Assembly: GCF_000801105.2 (NCBI RefSeq)
Contig: NC_079518.1
Span: 15,480,800-15,544,799 of the forward strand
Direction of reading: 5' to 3'
Length of the DNA stretch: 64,000 nt
From: Raphanus sativus
Taxonomy: Eukaryota; Streptophyta; Magnoliopsida; Brassicales; Brassicaceae
The notes under the pieces are model-generated. The model had not been told where the DNA came from, did not search any database, and worked only from the letters and a program-made list of their open reading frames with translations. The position numbers were made by a program, and so were the translations under genes. Numbering within the stretch: position 1 is the first letter of the stretch; every line of letters starts with the position of its first letter. Positions 1 to 12,455 of the stretch are shown here, piece by piece.

Positions 1-2019
1 ATCGCAATTTATATTAATATAAAATTTTGATAAATAACAATGTGTACTAATGTGTTTAAATAAGCAATGTTCTTAATTACTAAATTTGATTTTTAAATTT
101 TATGATAACATAAACTAGATTTTTCTATATTATTTAAAATATATAGTGCTATAATTTTGTATTTTCAACATTTATCATACAAAACTTACATTGGGGTATT
201 ATTTATACGAAAATACGTGTAACATAATATATTTATATATTATATAAACATATGCACACCCACACGGGTTTTATTTTAAAATCTATTATATATTGTTTAG
301 TTTTATGTAGTATCGAGTTTGTATAATTCAATTTTTGTGTTAAGAACAATATCAAAACTGTTTTTCGTATGGAAAAATAACACTTAGCAAGCGCGAGTTG
401 TGTCTTTTTATTGTAACACAAAATTTTATATAAAACTTATATTTTTTTGTACATTACGAAATTTAATTTTTTAAAATAATTATTACGTAATTTCAAAGTG
501 AATTTTATCTCTGAGGTCTAATATATTTTGTGTGTAATGGTTCAAAGCATTTTTCGATATATATTATATTTCAGTTTGGTTTGTTTTTAGTATTATTGTA
601 TAAGTATAATACTATACAATATTACTATATTCTATACAATATATGAAGCTATGTGTTATTTGTTTTAGAAAGTAGATTAGGCCCAACGTAGTTATAAGAA
701 TATTCATATATTTATGTATGTGTCTATGACTTATCTACCTAATGTTATTCGTACCAATAAAATTAATATGGCCAATGAAAATATACTGATCAATTTAAAA
801 TGAATTGTATAGGGTAATTATAGAACGATTAATATTTTTAGTATTCTTAGTATATATCTTATTTAAATCGATATGTAATAAATATAAAATCATATATGGA
901 ATATGGACAAAAAGAAGAACTATATTTAAGGAAATACATCAATGCAAAGTTAGACTATGATATGTATTATATATAAAGAATGAAACATTTAATTTAAAAA
1001 TATAAGATCCAACTTTAAAATCCACCTAGAAAAAGTTGTAATGTTCCTATTTTAATAAGATAGATATGTTACTTTTACTGTTTATTATTTTCCTGATGAA
1101 ACTCATAAATAAAAAAATATATTTAATTGAAAATCGTTTAGCAAAAAAAAAAAACCTCATAAATATTAATGCTATTAAAAAGGATCACAATTTGGACATA
1201 ACCTTGGTCAACCTTGTGATTTTATCAAACTTAATTAGTCTACTATTCACCTGAATATTACAATATTTCTAAAATAAAATAACTAAAGGAAACTCATACA
1301 GATTTTTTCTAAGATTGCTGTCTAATGAATTTCTAATATAAATATACAGTTTTCAAAACAATATTTAAACTTTATAAATGTCTAAATAATTAAAAAGTTC
1401 GTAATTGTTACTAAACAGTTAACGTATACTAATATTAATTTAATTTTCACTTATATACACAATATAAATTTGTAATATTGTATATAAAATTATAGCATAT
1501 TAATTATTAACCAGTGTAATAACAAATTTTAGCCAGTGTGAAACACGTCACAGGATGTACTATTTTGTTTCACTTTTTTAATAATTAAAAATTATGAGAC
1601 ACAAAAAAAAAATATTATATTTTTAATATTGATTAATATATAGTCATATAATCTTTTAATTTGGCTACAGAATATTAAAAACAAAAAAAATTGTATGAAC
1701 AAATATTATTCTGTACTACTGCTGCTTGTAGCTGCTGTTAAGTATCTATACAATAAATACTAAACTTACAATGATTACATTATTAAAATAAAATATTATT
1801 TTCTCAAAAAAAATATGGGTTAATAGAATAGCTATATAATCTCTTTGCAATTTGTATTAAAAATGAGTTTCCACAAATGTTTTTTTTGTGCAACACTCCT
1901 GAAATAAAATATGAATATATATCTATATATTTTTTTTTTTTTTTGGACAAAAATATATTAACATTTCAAATTAACGCTTTTACTTTGTTCCACAAATTTA
2001 TGACTAGAATCTAAACTTA
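1..2019. other. AT-rich spacer, no gene recognised
   Basis: Very AT-rich sequence with only short chance open frames. At 1051-1064 the plus strand reads TTTAATAAGATAGA followed by T, which on the minus strand looks like a Helitron 5' end (TC, then a TATTAAA-type run, preceded by A). A GC hairpin ACCC-ACAC-GGGT lies at about 256-267 to its left, but no CTRR terminus was found beside it, so a complete element is not claimed. Confidence 0.5.
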
Positions 2020-2600
2020 TCTAATCTATTAAAATAGAAGTACATTTAGTATTTAACCCTGACTTTTGCTAAAGAATTACAATTTCATGCCACTAGATTA
2101 AAAACAATTAATTTAACCGTAATTATTTAATACATTTATACCAGAATAATTTGATTATTGCCTACCCAAACTTGACTTCACGCACTATTTTTTTGGACAC
2201 CGTATTTCTATCAATTTGATTTACAAAAACGGAATATTCCAAACTGTTTACTAAATCTTGCCATATCTTACCATTCCTAAATATATTCCTAACATATTTC
2301 TAGAATCTATATTATAAATTTAACCAAATGAAGATTAATATATATTATACGTCATTCACTGCTAATTTAAACTTCTTTTTAGATTTTTTAATATAGCTAT
2401 TGATCATTTAAATAAAAAAAATTCACAGCTATATCAACGCTTCAATCTCACAAAATCTAGCAACTACGTTTTAATATATTTGTTAAAAAAATCATCAAAT
2501 CCTCACCTTGATATCTATATATAAAATTAAAGTACACAATTGGATTTTTTTGTAAACAAAAATAATATAATAAATGAGATATGTTTGGAAATATATATAG
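2020..2600 (+). mobile_element. Helitron-like 5' segment, copy A
   Basis: The segment starts A|TCTAATCTATTAAAATAG, the form typical of Brassicaceae Helitron 5' ends (TC preceded by host A). The next roughly 560 bp recur almost unchanged from 3035. No 3' hairpin plus CTRR terminus was found downstream, so the right border is set only by the end of similarity with copy B. No coding capacity is visible, so it would be a non-autonomous element. Confidence 0.55.
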
Positions 2601-3034
2601 TAGAGATGTGTACTTTTTATTTATTTATACATTTAGCCATTGTATTTTCAATAAATTAATAACAAATGAGAATTGTTTAGGAACATGAATAACATATTTA
2701 ATATTTCTTTTTATTTAAACATTTAGCTATTGTTTTTACAATAAATTAAACAACTTTCATTTTATATTTTTTTATTTACAATTCTGTCACTATATTTACA
2801 ATTCTTTTTTTTACAATTTTTATGGTGAATAAAAACACAAACTTGAATATAAATAGTATATTATATAAAACAATTTTTAAAAACAGTATTGTTACCTTAT
2901 TTATTTTAGTCAAATATAAAAATTTCAAGAGTTCAATTTTTAAAAATAAAATATCATAAAATTAATAATAATTCATTAAAACTGATGCAAAAAATTAAAT
3001 TTTGAAACATGGATAAAAATATATTAGTTTTAAA
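2601..3034. other. AT-rich spacer between Helitron-like copies
   Basis: No gene is visible. Two related AT-rich stretches, around 2613-2660 and 2700-2760, share 'atttagc(c)attgt...aataaatta' and look like a short imperfect repeat. Confidence 0.4.
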
Positions 3035-3593
3035 TCTAATCTATTAAAATAGAAATACATTTAGTATTTAACCCTGACTTTTGCTAAAGAATTACAATTT
3101 CATGCCACTAGATTTAAAACAATTAATTTAACAGTAATTATTTTAATACATTTATACCAGAATAATTTGATTATTGCCTACCCAAACTTGACTTCACGCA
3201 CTATTTTTTTGGACACCGTATTTCTATCAATTTGATTTACAAAAACGGAATATTCCAAACTGTTTACTAAATCTTGCCATATCTTACCATTCCTAATATA
3301 TTCCTAACATATTTCTAGAATCTATATTATAAATTTAACCAAATGAAATATTTATATATATTATACGTCATTCACTGCTAATTTAAACTTCTTTAGATTT
3401 TTTAATATAGCTATTGATTTGATTTAAATAAAAAAAAATTCACAGCTATATCAACGCTTCAATCTCACAAAAATCTAGCAACTACGTTTTAATATATTTG
3501 TTAAAAAAATCATCAAATCCTCACCTTGATATCTATATTATTAAAATTAAGTACACAATTGGATTTTTTGTAAACAAAAATAATATAATAAAT
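3035..3593 (+). mobile_element. Helitron-like 5' segment, copy B
   Basis: Near-identical direct repeat of the segment at 2020, starting TCTAATCTATTAAAATAG after A and differing by scattered substitutions and one- to four-base indels. It runs into an assembly gap. The sequence just after the gap resembles what follows in copy A (an ATATATATAG run), so the gap may hide little sequence. Confidence 0.55.
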
Positions 3594-3693
3594 NNNNNNN
3601 NNNNNNNNNNNNNNNNNNNNNNNNNNNNNNNNNNNNNNNNNNNNNNNNNNNNNNNNNNNNNNNNNNNNNNNNNNNNNNNNNNNNNNNNNNNNN
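3594..3693. other. Assembly gap (100 N)
   Basis: Exactly 100 N, the usual placeholder for a scaffold join of unknown length. It separates the Helitron-like copy B from the broken end of the SGR2-like gene. Confidence 0.95.
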
Positions 3694-5530
3694 ATATATA
3701 TAGAGCTACCTGGCATGGGATGAAAAGAAGTCTTTGAGTGCCGAGCTGATGAGGTTAGATGACGTTCCCCTAAACCTGCTGTTATTTGACGGAGTTTCCA
3801 ACGTCGTCAACAAGATTAGACTTTTCACCTTTTTGGCCAATACCATGAACCATGAATACAAGATGTCTAACAGGGACCTGAAAATAATAGCACACCGCAT
3901 GAAAATTTTGAGATATTCTGAAAAATCTTTGACAACAGAGACCAGATATGCAATTCATTGGAAATGAGTATACTAAGACATACTTGTGAACAATAGTCAT
4001 CCATTTCTTCCTCCTTTTGTTGGCGTAGTTCTTCCTGAAGAGAAGCAAAATAATATGATTCAGTTACAGGAACTCATAATCAGCAAACACAAAAAGAAAG
4101 CTTAGTCAGTGAACTTTCACAATTTCTAGTGAGAGCTTAGAAAAGAAATGTGAGAATAAGTTCCAGATATTTGTAAGAACCTGTGTAGGTTTAGGAGAGT
4201 AGGAGCCAGCATAACCGCGTCTCAACTTAATTCCATTCCCAGTATAGCCAACAAAGCCAGAGAACCCAGAGGGATCAACATTAAGCCAAGCTTCCCAAGT
4301 ACTATCCTCCCCGGTAAAGAGGGCATGAAGTCCCTACATTAACAACTTGGGATCATATCAACTGAAAATAAAATTACTATTTTTATACCCATGAACTCTC
4401 TCATACATACCAGACTGGAACCCTGCAAATCGACACGAGCTGCAAATAGCCCAGATGGTTGAAACCTTCTTCTGTGCCAAACCTGCGTGCAAAAACAAAA
4501 AAAAAAAACTAGATTAGTCAATTGTTATATCTGTCTCTAGGTCAAAAAATCGAAATGTATTGCACAGAAAGATATATACCTTGTTACGATATGAAGCCTC
4601 CAACTGTTCAGCAACAGTTTCTGGAATGGGAAGCCAGTCTAGGCCACCTTTACGAGCAAACCAATGGCCTCTAAGCACACGCCGGTTATCTCCATTCCAG
4701 TACACGGGAAAACAATGCCTCCTCACCAAGTCCACCTGCAGCATTCCGGTTCTTTGGTCAGAAACATGGATTGAGAAATATAAGGAGTCTAGTGGTTCAA
4801 CAATGTTAACAGGAAAATTCTAAGATAGTTCACTTTAAACCTCAAAAGGTTTTACCTCATATAGCCCACCCTTAACAGGTACACCAACTCTCTCCTCTTC
4901 AACTGCATACAGACTAGAGGACACAGAAGCTTCAACTGACTGCTTATTCGGTATTGTTTTAGGACTAACTTGTGGTATAGGGCCTTGGCTACATTCTGCA
5001 TACTCTCTCCACCAGAGTGACAACAACTCATCTTCTCTCTATAGCACATATTTTCCCAGGAGAAGAGAAACAAAAAAATTTTGTTACATATCAAAGTTTC
5101 ATTCAAATCTTGAACCAAAGAGACAGTAGTCAAAGAGAAGAACCTGGAGGAAAGAAGCCTCAATGGCAAGAGAATCCCTCATACCAAAACGGAAATACTC
5201 ACTCTTTCCTACTACATCAGTGCCAGGTACTGAAGCAGCTAACTCTGCAGAATTTAAAAAAAAAAAAAAGATTAAAACAAAGGAACCTTACAGAAGCTAA
5301 AACAAGAAGGCAAATAAAGACTGACCGTTTTCAGCCAAAGGAACTTTACAGAAGTACCAACGAACATCACTGCCATCAGACGGACTTGAGGTCTGAGCGA
5401 GATACTTTTGTCGGCCACGGCATTGCTCGATTACGTCTTCTAACCTGGCGATGTTGGAAGGAGTGTTCTTCAACAAATCCGGAGAGGATGTATTAATAAC
5501 CGCAGGAGGAGGAGTAACTGTATTTTCCAT
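3694..5530 (-). pseudogene. SGR2: SGR2-like phospholipase, 5' part only, frameshifted
   Basis: Arabidopsis SGR2 (SHOOT GRAVITROPISM 2) is a vacuolar-membrane DDHD-family phospholipase A1-like protein needed for shoot gravitropism. Eight exons can be read on the minus strand: 5326-5530, 5144-5244, 4856-5038, 4580-4735, 4411-4482, 4181-4333, 3984-4034, and one from 3876 into the gap. All visible junctions are GT-AG and in phase. The start MENTVTPPP is followed by the family stretch TSSPDLLKNTPSNIARLEDV, and exon 8 holds the lipase-type MVHGIGQKGEKSN. Near 3797 exon 8 has lost one base (GGA AAC TCC instead of the expected GGA AAC TTC), and further indels follow. The lipase serine motif and DDHD domain are absent, so this is about a third of the usual protein. 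Poor base quality beside the gap could explain the frameshifts. The intact upstream exons suggest either recent decay or an assembly problem. Confidence 0.85.
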
Positions 5531-7331
5531 CTCATCAAAAAACCTAAAAAAAAATCAACAAGGAAGTCCGACTGATTTCGAATTATAAATGAAAATTTAA
5601 TAAAACCCTACAGCAAGAAATTCTAGAATCCAATCGTACCGAACGAAACTAATGTTCGATTATGTTTGAAGAATCACGATAAGAACTGGCAAGAGAAAGG
5701 AAGATTTAGACCGGAGACGAAGAACAAAATAAAAAGAAACTAATAAAAGGAGTGACAGCTGGGAAATCGAATTGAAGGTTTGGTTTTGCAAAGAAGAAAG
5801 ACCCAACAACTGCCACGTCGATGCCAAGTCAGCATTCCGTAGCCGAACCCATTTTGGGGTTTTGTTTTTATTTCAGGTTACACTAATTTAATCTTTACCT
5901 AAATGGATTTCGATTTGAAGGCTCATATTGTTAAACAAATGTGGCCTATCATCAAGTACTAAACGGGTAAGGGGACGACATCTATACAGAAAACACACAG
6001 TGGCTCACCAGTGCTAAAGAAAATGCGGATTGCATAATCGGTCAACAATTTAAAAAAAAGTATAAAAAGTAAGAATGGTCTCGAGATTTTTGTATTCATA
6101 ATCATGATATAAATAAGTTTGACAATTACAAAAAGTTAAAAGGATCGTCTTTTTTTTTACACAGTTAAAAAGATCGTCTAAACAAGTTCTAAACAAGAGA
6201 AAAAAACTCTAGTCAGGAGAAGAACAAAAGCTGTAGAAGAAAGAAAAATTAAGTGAGTCAAAAGTATGTTTGAGATTGCGCTAGATGCGAGTCCGAGTCG
6301 GGCAGTTGATCCGAACCTAGCTAGTTGAAGAAAAACCGGAGATTAATCTTCTAACCGGAGATCAGTTTTGAGCATTTTTTTCATTTTTGTGATAAATGTA
6401 TATATTGTTATGAAGTTTACATCGAAGATTATAGTTATTAACTAGGTAAGACCTGCGCCTTGTGCAAGATGAACACATGTGTAAATAATTTAGAGTGATC
6501 TAAAATAAAGATGTTTAATTCGATAAAGTCGAACCGATTAAAACTGAACAAAACTGAAATAGAAAAAGTGATTTGGATTTTGTTGTACAAAATAAACCGA
6601 ATTGATATATTTATTAAGAAATCGTAATATATGGATATGGTTCGGTGTATTAACTGACCAAACCAAATAACTAAAATATATTATTACTTATATATATATT
6701 TTATAATAAAATCAATAATATATACACAATTTTTTTAATATGATATTCATAATTAAAACATTAATTTGAATAAATTTTATTTTGTTTAAGTTAAAAATGT
6801 TATCTTATTTTTCTCATTATCATCAAATTAAAAAAAAAATCTATATTTTATTTTTAGTGGTAAATATTTGTGCTAAAATATAGTTATATAATAATATTAT
6901 GATATTGATATTTTTATTACTTTTATTTTAATATTTGAATCAAATAGAAAATATTATATTTAAAATTAGAGTAAGTAATATAGAGTACCATTGAAATAAA
7001 CTCCAACTCTATTATAGAGTTACTCTATTTTTAAAGTTAAAACAAAGTAAACCATTGAAAATAATCTAATAATGGTAAAATAGGTCTAAATGGCATAAAT
7101 ATGTAATTAATTCTTAGTGAATTGACATTGGACTTACAAAATATTAAATCGATTTTTATGCTGTCACGTAAGGTAAATTGACAATCTAATTAAGTGACAT
7201 ATCAGCAAATCTCTTTTATAATTAATACAAACTATTTTTTATAACTGTTTATATAATTCTTAATTAATATACAGAGATCAAACCAAATTAATTAACACAC
7301 TTCAGCGACAAACGTGCATATATAAGATATA
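5531..7331. other. Spacer upstream of SGR2-like gene
   Basis: This holds the likely 5' leader and promoter of the SGR2-like gene (AG-rich 5540-5800), then AT-rich DNA. At 6442 the plus strand reads CTAGGTAAGACCTGCGCC with a weak hairpin, which on the minus strand resembles a Helitron 3' end (hairpin, spacer, CTAG, then T). Its 5' end was not found. A short palindrome AACTCTATTATAGAGTT lies near 7005. No gene is recognised. Confidence 0.45.
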
Positions 7332-7948
7332 GGGCCTGACTGGTGTAACCGCAGCGGTTGCGGTTGCGGTTGCGGGAGTTTGCGGGTGCGGGTGGTTGCG
7401 GTTTTAAGCGTTTTCTAGAGATTTGTACGACTGGTACAGCTGTTAGAAATTGTTGCGTTTGCGGGATTCTTATGACTGGTAAACTACCAAACGCAACATC
7501 TGTTAAATAATAATTTAACAATATTTACATTTTATGTAATTATAAAAATATTAAAAATCATAATAATATGATAAATATAAAATTTATATTTATAAAATCA
7601 TATTATTTAATTTTAAAAATTTATAGAAAATATTTTAGTTTTGAATTTTTATAATATAAATTGAAATATAATATGAATACATTTTACAATTTCTATTATT
7701 TCAATTGAAAATTTTTATTGGATATTTTTAGCATTATTTTTATTTATTCTGTTTTTTTTAAAAAAAATTACCTTCCCGCAATCGCCCGCAACCGCAAACG
7801 CTAGATGGAACCAGCTTTTGATTTTAAGAGGTTCGGAGCGGTTTGAAGCGATTTGTAGCGTTTTCTGTGATTGTTTCGAAACGCCAACAACCGCTATGAA
7901 CCGCAAAAGCTGCATTTGCGGGTGGTAGCGGGAAAACCAGTCAGCACC
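7332..7948. mobile_element. Tourist-like (PIF/Harbinger) MITE, copy 1
   Basis: Ends are imperfect terminal inverted repeats (GGGCCTGACTGGT left; ACCAGTCAGCACC right), flanked by a 3-bp direct repeat ATA (7329-7331 and 7949-7951). Both subterminal regions are rich in GCGGTTGCGG / CCGCAACCGC units around an AT-rich centre. A second copy sits at 11666. The GG-start termini and 3-bp target duplication fit PIF/Harbinger. No transposase is encoded, and the 77-codon minus-strand open frame in its left arm is a by-product of the repeat units. Confidence 0.8.
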
Positions 7949-8103
7949 ATAGTCAGTAATTATTGGGCTATTTGATAGTATTATTATTATTGGGCTATTA
8001 TATAGTATTATATATAACACTATATTTGTTTTTCTGAAAAGGTTTGGCATCAAAATAAATGGGTTGAAAGTTTGTTTACAGCCTTTATGAAAATAATAAG
8101 CAA

Positions 8104-9049
8104 CTAGATCATGACCCGCCCGGTCGGGCAAGTTTTTATTATTTTGTAAGTGCGGATTGAATAGAAACCTCTAAATTGAAAATTGTGTTTGATCAGTTTG
8201 AGATGAAAAATTTACTAACCATGATGATAACCGAGATGAACTTGTGATATGAACCGATGTTCAAAAATGATTTTTTTAACAAAATATTATTATGGCATCT
8301 ATTCAAATAAATTTTAAATGTTAAAACAATTCTATTAAAAAATATTAGATATTAGTTGGTTCGTTGATTTTTATACCTTACGTATGTGTCTAATTAATCT
8401 ATATAATATTATTATATATGTCTAGTTAATATTATTATTCAGACCCGTGCATATACACATAATTTTCAAATTTTATTAATATCTCTAAACTAAGATAAAA
8501 TAAGTAATCAAACATTTGTTAAACTTTTGGGTTTTTATAGAATGAACATTTAGGTTGACAAAAAAATATGATGAATATTTATAATTAACTACTATATAAT
8601 TGAAAACTTATATCAGAGCACTTTCTTATATTTTATATTATATTAACAAATATACCTTCTCAAAATGTATATGTATTTTTAAGGTTCTGTATTAAATTCA
8701 ATTTTGATAAAATTAGACATTATGTAAAATACAGTTAAATAGAATCTACACAAATATTTGTACATTATATATATTGTGTACAGTCCGAGGAAACTTTTAG
8801 AATTGTAGTAGTAGTATGCAGCTATGCAGCAATTTAATAATGAAAAGATGGAGTTCCTAATCTTATGCACATGGATATATTTCAAATCTTTTAATTACCG
8901 TTTTGACCATTTATTTCCTAAACCAATCAAAATATAAGGGAGGGATTTTTAATGAATGCATGTGAATATATAAAAAAGTGTATTTAATTTAAAATCTTAC
9001 AAAACAGTAGTTAGGTCCAACAAAATGTTTATGTTTTTAATAAGATAGA
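8104..9049 (-). mobile_element. Non-autonomous Helitron
   Basis: On the minus strand the element begins TCTATCTTATTAAAA at 9049 (preceded by A) and ends with hairpin GCCCGACCGGGC, a short spacer and CTAG at 8104, followed by T. That matches Helitron rules: 5' TC, 3' hairpin then CTRR, insertion between A and T. The AT-rich interior encodes nothing recognisable, so it must be mobilised by other elements. Confidence 0.7.
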
Positions 9050-9102
9050 TGAGTACATGAGACTAATGAGAAAGACATTGTGAGTAAATAGCAAAAATCG
9101 TA

Positions 9103-9286
9103 CAGCATAACCTCTATAAATTAATAATCTATAAATTAATATCTCTATAAATTAATATAATTTCATAGTCTCAAATTAAATTTTGGTTCAATTATTATCT
9201 CGATAAATTAATAATCTCTATAAATTAATAAAAAAATTATAGTTTTGGTGTAGTCCCAACATTATTAATTTATAGAGGTTTCACTG
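9103..9286. mobile_element. Small palindromic MITE with TA target site
   Basis: Inverted ends share CCTCTATAAATTAATAAT (left from about 9110, right ending about 9281), with outer ends CAGCATAA / TTCACTG and TA on both sides. The unit CTATAAATTAATA recurs several times inside. TA flanks and CAG termini suggest Tc1/mariner, but the superfamily is not certain. Confidence 0.65.
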
Positions 9287-10938
9287 TAATTAGTAATGAA
9301 TAATTAATGTGACATATATTTTTTAATACAACAACTACTATAAATATAGTTTCTTACCAAATATGTTCACAAATGACACAATAATTTAACTCATAAATTT
9401 GAAATTAAGTTATTCCAATCAAATATGTCCATATAGAGCAACAATATTAATAGTAATTAATTGTAAATGTGATTCGAACAAAGGAAAGAAATAATACGTT
9501 TTCATTCTTCAAAAACTTCACTTATATGAACGTAAAGGAATATACAATCAATATATGGTAAACAGAACTATGAAAGTTGAAATATTTTGACAATTATCTA
9601 AGTAATAATAAAATCGAAGACAATTCTCTAGTAATAATGAATAAAAGATGTCATATACATATAGAAAATTTAATAAAGGTGTTTGCTAACCTTATTATTT
9701 CATATATATATTTTATAAATTTGTTATGAGTTTGACATATACATATATATATATATAGATATATATATATATATACTTTTTACCTTTTTAGTCACTTAAT
9801 TTTGTTTTGCTTTAAAAATATATTAAAAGAAAAATATATTAAAAGAATATAAGGACTTATATGTTTCAATGTAATCATATAAGTTTATTTTGACATTTCC
9901 AAAAAAACTTATATGATTACATTAATAAAAATAACCAATAAAAAATTTTATAGCGTGGTGAACAGCGAAGAAACTAAAAAGATTTCTTTTTTTTTTTCTG
10001 AAACTGATGAAACTAAAAAATATCATACATAATAAAACATGTATAATATGTGCAATATAAGATGTGGAAATATAAGATTTTATAATCCCATATACGATAT
10101 ATTCATTTTTATGTGTGTATTGGTCCAATAACCTTATAGGTATTTGTCTTATCTTATTCATTTTATACCTACACGTATAAGATAAACCTTATTATAACAA
10201 ATATATCAATTACTATGTTATAACCACCAGGTCAAACGAATCTTAAAACATTAAGCTAAAACCATACAAAATATATGATGGTCACGTTAGTCCAGTGGCA
10301 AGTTTAGTAAATATTCTAGTTGTGAAAGGGTTAAGGTCAAAAAAGCTTGAAAATGATTCTCCTAATGACACATATGCAAAATGGCATAAATGTAAATAAT
10401 ATACATTTTAAAAGTTACTATTCTATTTTGATTCTCTTTTAATAATAAAGAAAATGGATGTGTTTTAAGAGTCATCGGTCGATTCTAAAAGAACCTTATT
10501 TTGTCTATTTTAAATATTTTTATTCAGTAATGGCATATCTATAATTTTTTCATCATCTTCCTCACGAATCTAAGAATTACACATAATTTTTTTGAGAGCC
10601 GCCGTATTTGTTTTAACAGATTTTGTTCATTTATTTTTTCGTTTTGCTTATTGTTTATGAATCAAACCTGAAAATCTAACATATACCTGATTTCAAGTTT
10701 CAAAACTTCAAAAACGTGAATTATTTTGATGAGTCTAATTTAGTAGCCGAGTTTGAAGAAATCGCCCCACTTTATCGCCGCAAAGCCGTTTTCGACCGCA
10801 CAGACCGCATTTTAGAACCTGGAATCAAAATCATATATAAAAAATGTTATCGACTTTTTTCTTTTATATATTATTCAGCTCGCTCTAACTATTCCAAGTA
10901 TCTAGGGCACACATATTGTATCTCGCTCTAAAGATTTC
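9287..10938. other. AT-rich spacer
   Basis: Mostly low-complexity AT DNA, including a TA-dinucleotide run near 9735-9775. From about 10716 the base composition rises, with a 71-codon open frame that I do not recognise and that lacks convincing gene context. No gene is claimed. Confidence 0.4.
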
Positions 10939-11046
10939 GGTATATTGTATAACCGTTTGACCGGAAAGTAACCAGGTCTTGGTTGTTATTTCCGTATATT
11001 GTATAACCGTTTGACCGGAAAGTAACCAGGTGTTGGTTGTTATTTG
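10939..11046. repeat. 54-bp tandem duplication
   Basis: Two adjacent copies of a unit containing TATATTGTATAACCGTTTGA and GGAAAGTAACCAGG, period 54 bp, differing at about one position (GTCTT against GTGTT). The near identity suggests a recent slip or local duplication. No function is apparent. Confidence 0.8.
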
Positions 11047-11665
11047 TTGGACTGAGAACTCGTTACTTCAGATCCAGAGGTAGTTTTTTGACGGGAATAG
11101 CTAAACTTTGCTTATAGTGATAGATACCGTGATTAGTTCCAATTTAGTCTGTTTCGATTGAGTCTTCATCTAGTCTAATTTATGTGCTAAATCTATTACA
11201 ACATAGACCCTTAAAAATTTTCCACTCACTCCAGAAAACTAGCGCATGATTCTATTTCCTTCATTTGTATATTTATAATTAATGCAATTTAACGAGTATT
11301 CACAATAAGATGAAAAAAATACGAGTATTCACAATAAATAATATTTCTATTTCCTTTATTTTTTTCTTGTGTTTCTAAAACCAAAAACAAATAGCCACAC
11401 CAGTTATAGTCCAAAAGCATTCAAAAGTGAAGCCACACCGACGAAAATTGACTAGTTGTTTACTTTTATTAAGTTAAAAAGACTTATCATGTGAAATAGG
11501 CAAAATTTTCTGAAGTCTATCATATGATTACCTCACGTTGAAAAGTATTTTCGGCAAATAAACCAAAGAAAATGAAAAAAAATATATATCATTTTCTAAT
11601 ATTTGCCATTAAAATTTAAAATGGCAGAATAATAAATTTTAGTAAACTAAAACATTTTTGACTTA
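11047..11665. other. Spacer
   Basis: AT-rich sequence with no recognisable gene or element. There is a local repeat of 'acgagtattcacaataa' near 11294 and 11321. Confidence 0.4.
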
Positions 11666-12255
11666 GGACCTGACTGGTGTAACCGCAGCGGTTGCGGTTG
11701 CGGTTGCGGGAGTTTACGGGTGCGGGTGGTTGCGGTTTTAAGCATTTTCTAGAGATTTGTACGACTGGTACAGCTGTTAGAAATTGTTGCGTTTGCGGGA
11801 CTCTTATGACTGGTAAACTATCAAACACAACATTTGTTAAATAATAATTTAACAATATTTACATTTTGTGTAATTATAAAAATATTAAAAATCATAATAA
11901 TATGATAAATATAAAATTTATATTTATAAAATCATATTATTAAATTTTAAAAATTTATAGAAAATATTTTAGTTTTAAACTTTTATAATATAAATTGAAA
12001 TATAATATGAATACATTTTACAATTTCTGTTATTTCAATTTAAAATTTTTATTGGATATTTTTATTTATTTTATTAAAAAAAAATTATTCTCCCGCAACC
12101 GCAAACGCTAGCTGGAACCAGCTTTTGATTTTAAGAGGTTCGGAGCGATTTGAAGCGATTTTTAGCGTTTTCTGTGATTGTTTCAAAACGTCAACAACCG
12201 CTATGAACCGCAAAAACTGCGTTTGCGGGTGGTAGCGGGAAAACCAATCAACCCC
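11666..12255. mobile_element. Tourist-like (PIF/Harbinger) MITE, copy 2
   Basis: Second copy of the element at 7332 in the same orientation, starting GGACCTGACTGGT and ending ACCAATCAACCCC. It is flanked by TTA on both sides (11663-11665 and 12256-12258), a canonical PIF/Harbinger 3-bp target duplication. It is slightly shorter than copy 1 through small internal deletions. Confidence 0.85.
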
Positions 12256-12258
12256 TTA

Positions 12259-12455
12259 AATAAACAAAATTAAGACAGTAGAGGATAACAAAATTAAAGC
12301 ATTCTACTTAAATAAAAAAAATAAAACAGTCGACTAAATTAAATAATTCGACCTGAATTAAAAATAAATTAAGACAACCAAGGATAACTAAATTAAAACA
12401 TTCGACTTCAATAAACAAAATTTAGACAACCAAGGAGGCAAGGATAACTAAAATA
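12259..12455. repeat. Degenerate short repeats upstream of SH3P1
   Basis: Three imperfect copies of 'aagacaaccaaggataactaaattaaa...cattcgactt' occur at about 12271, 12370 and 12426 in the distal promoter of the downstream gene. No known element was recognised. Confidence 0.5.

Noticed and set aside
7288..7521. 77-codon minus-strand open frame, repeated at 11616-11855
   Set aside because: It lies in the left arm of both Tourist-like MITE copies and its proline/arginine-rich sequence follows from the GCGGTTGCGG repeats.
9735..9775. TA dinucleotide runs (also 29297-29332 and 39590-39610)
   Set aside because: Simple microsatellites, not evidence of a promoter, origin or other function.
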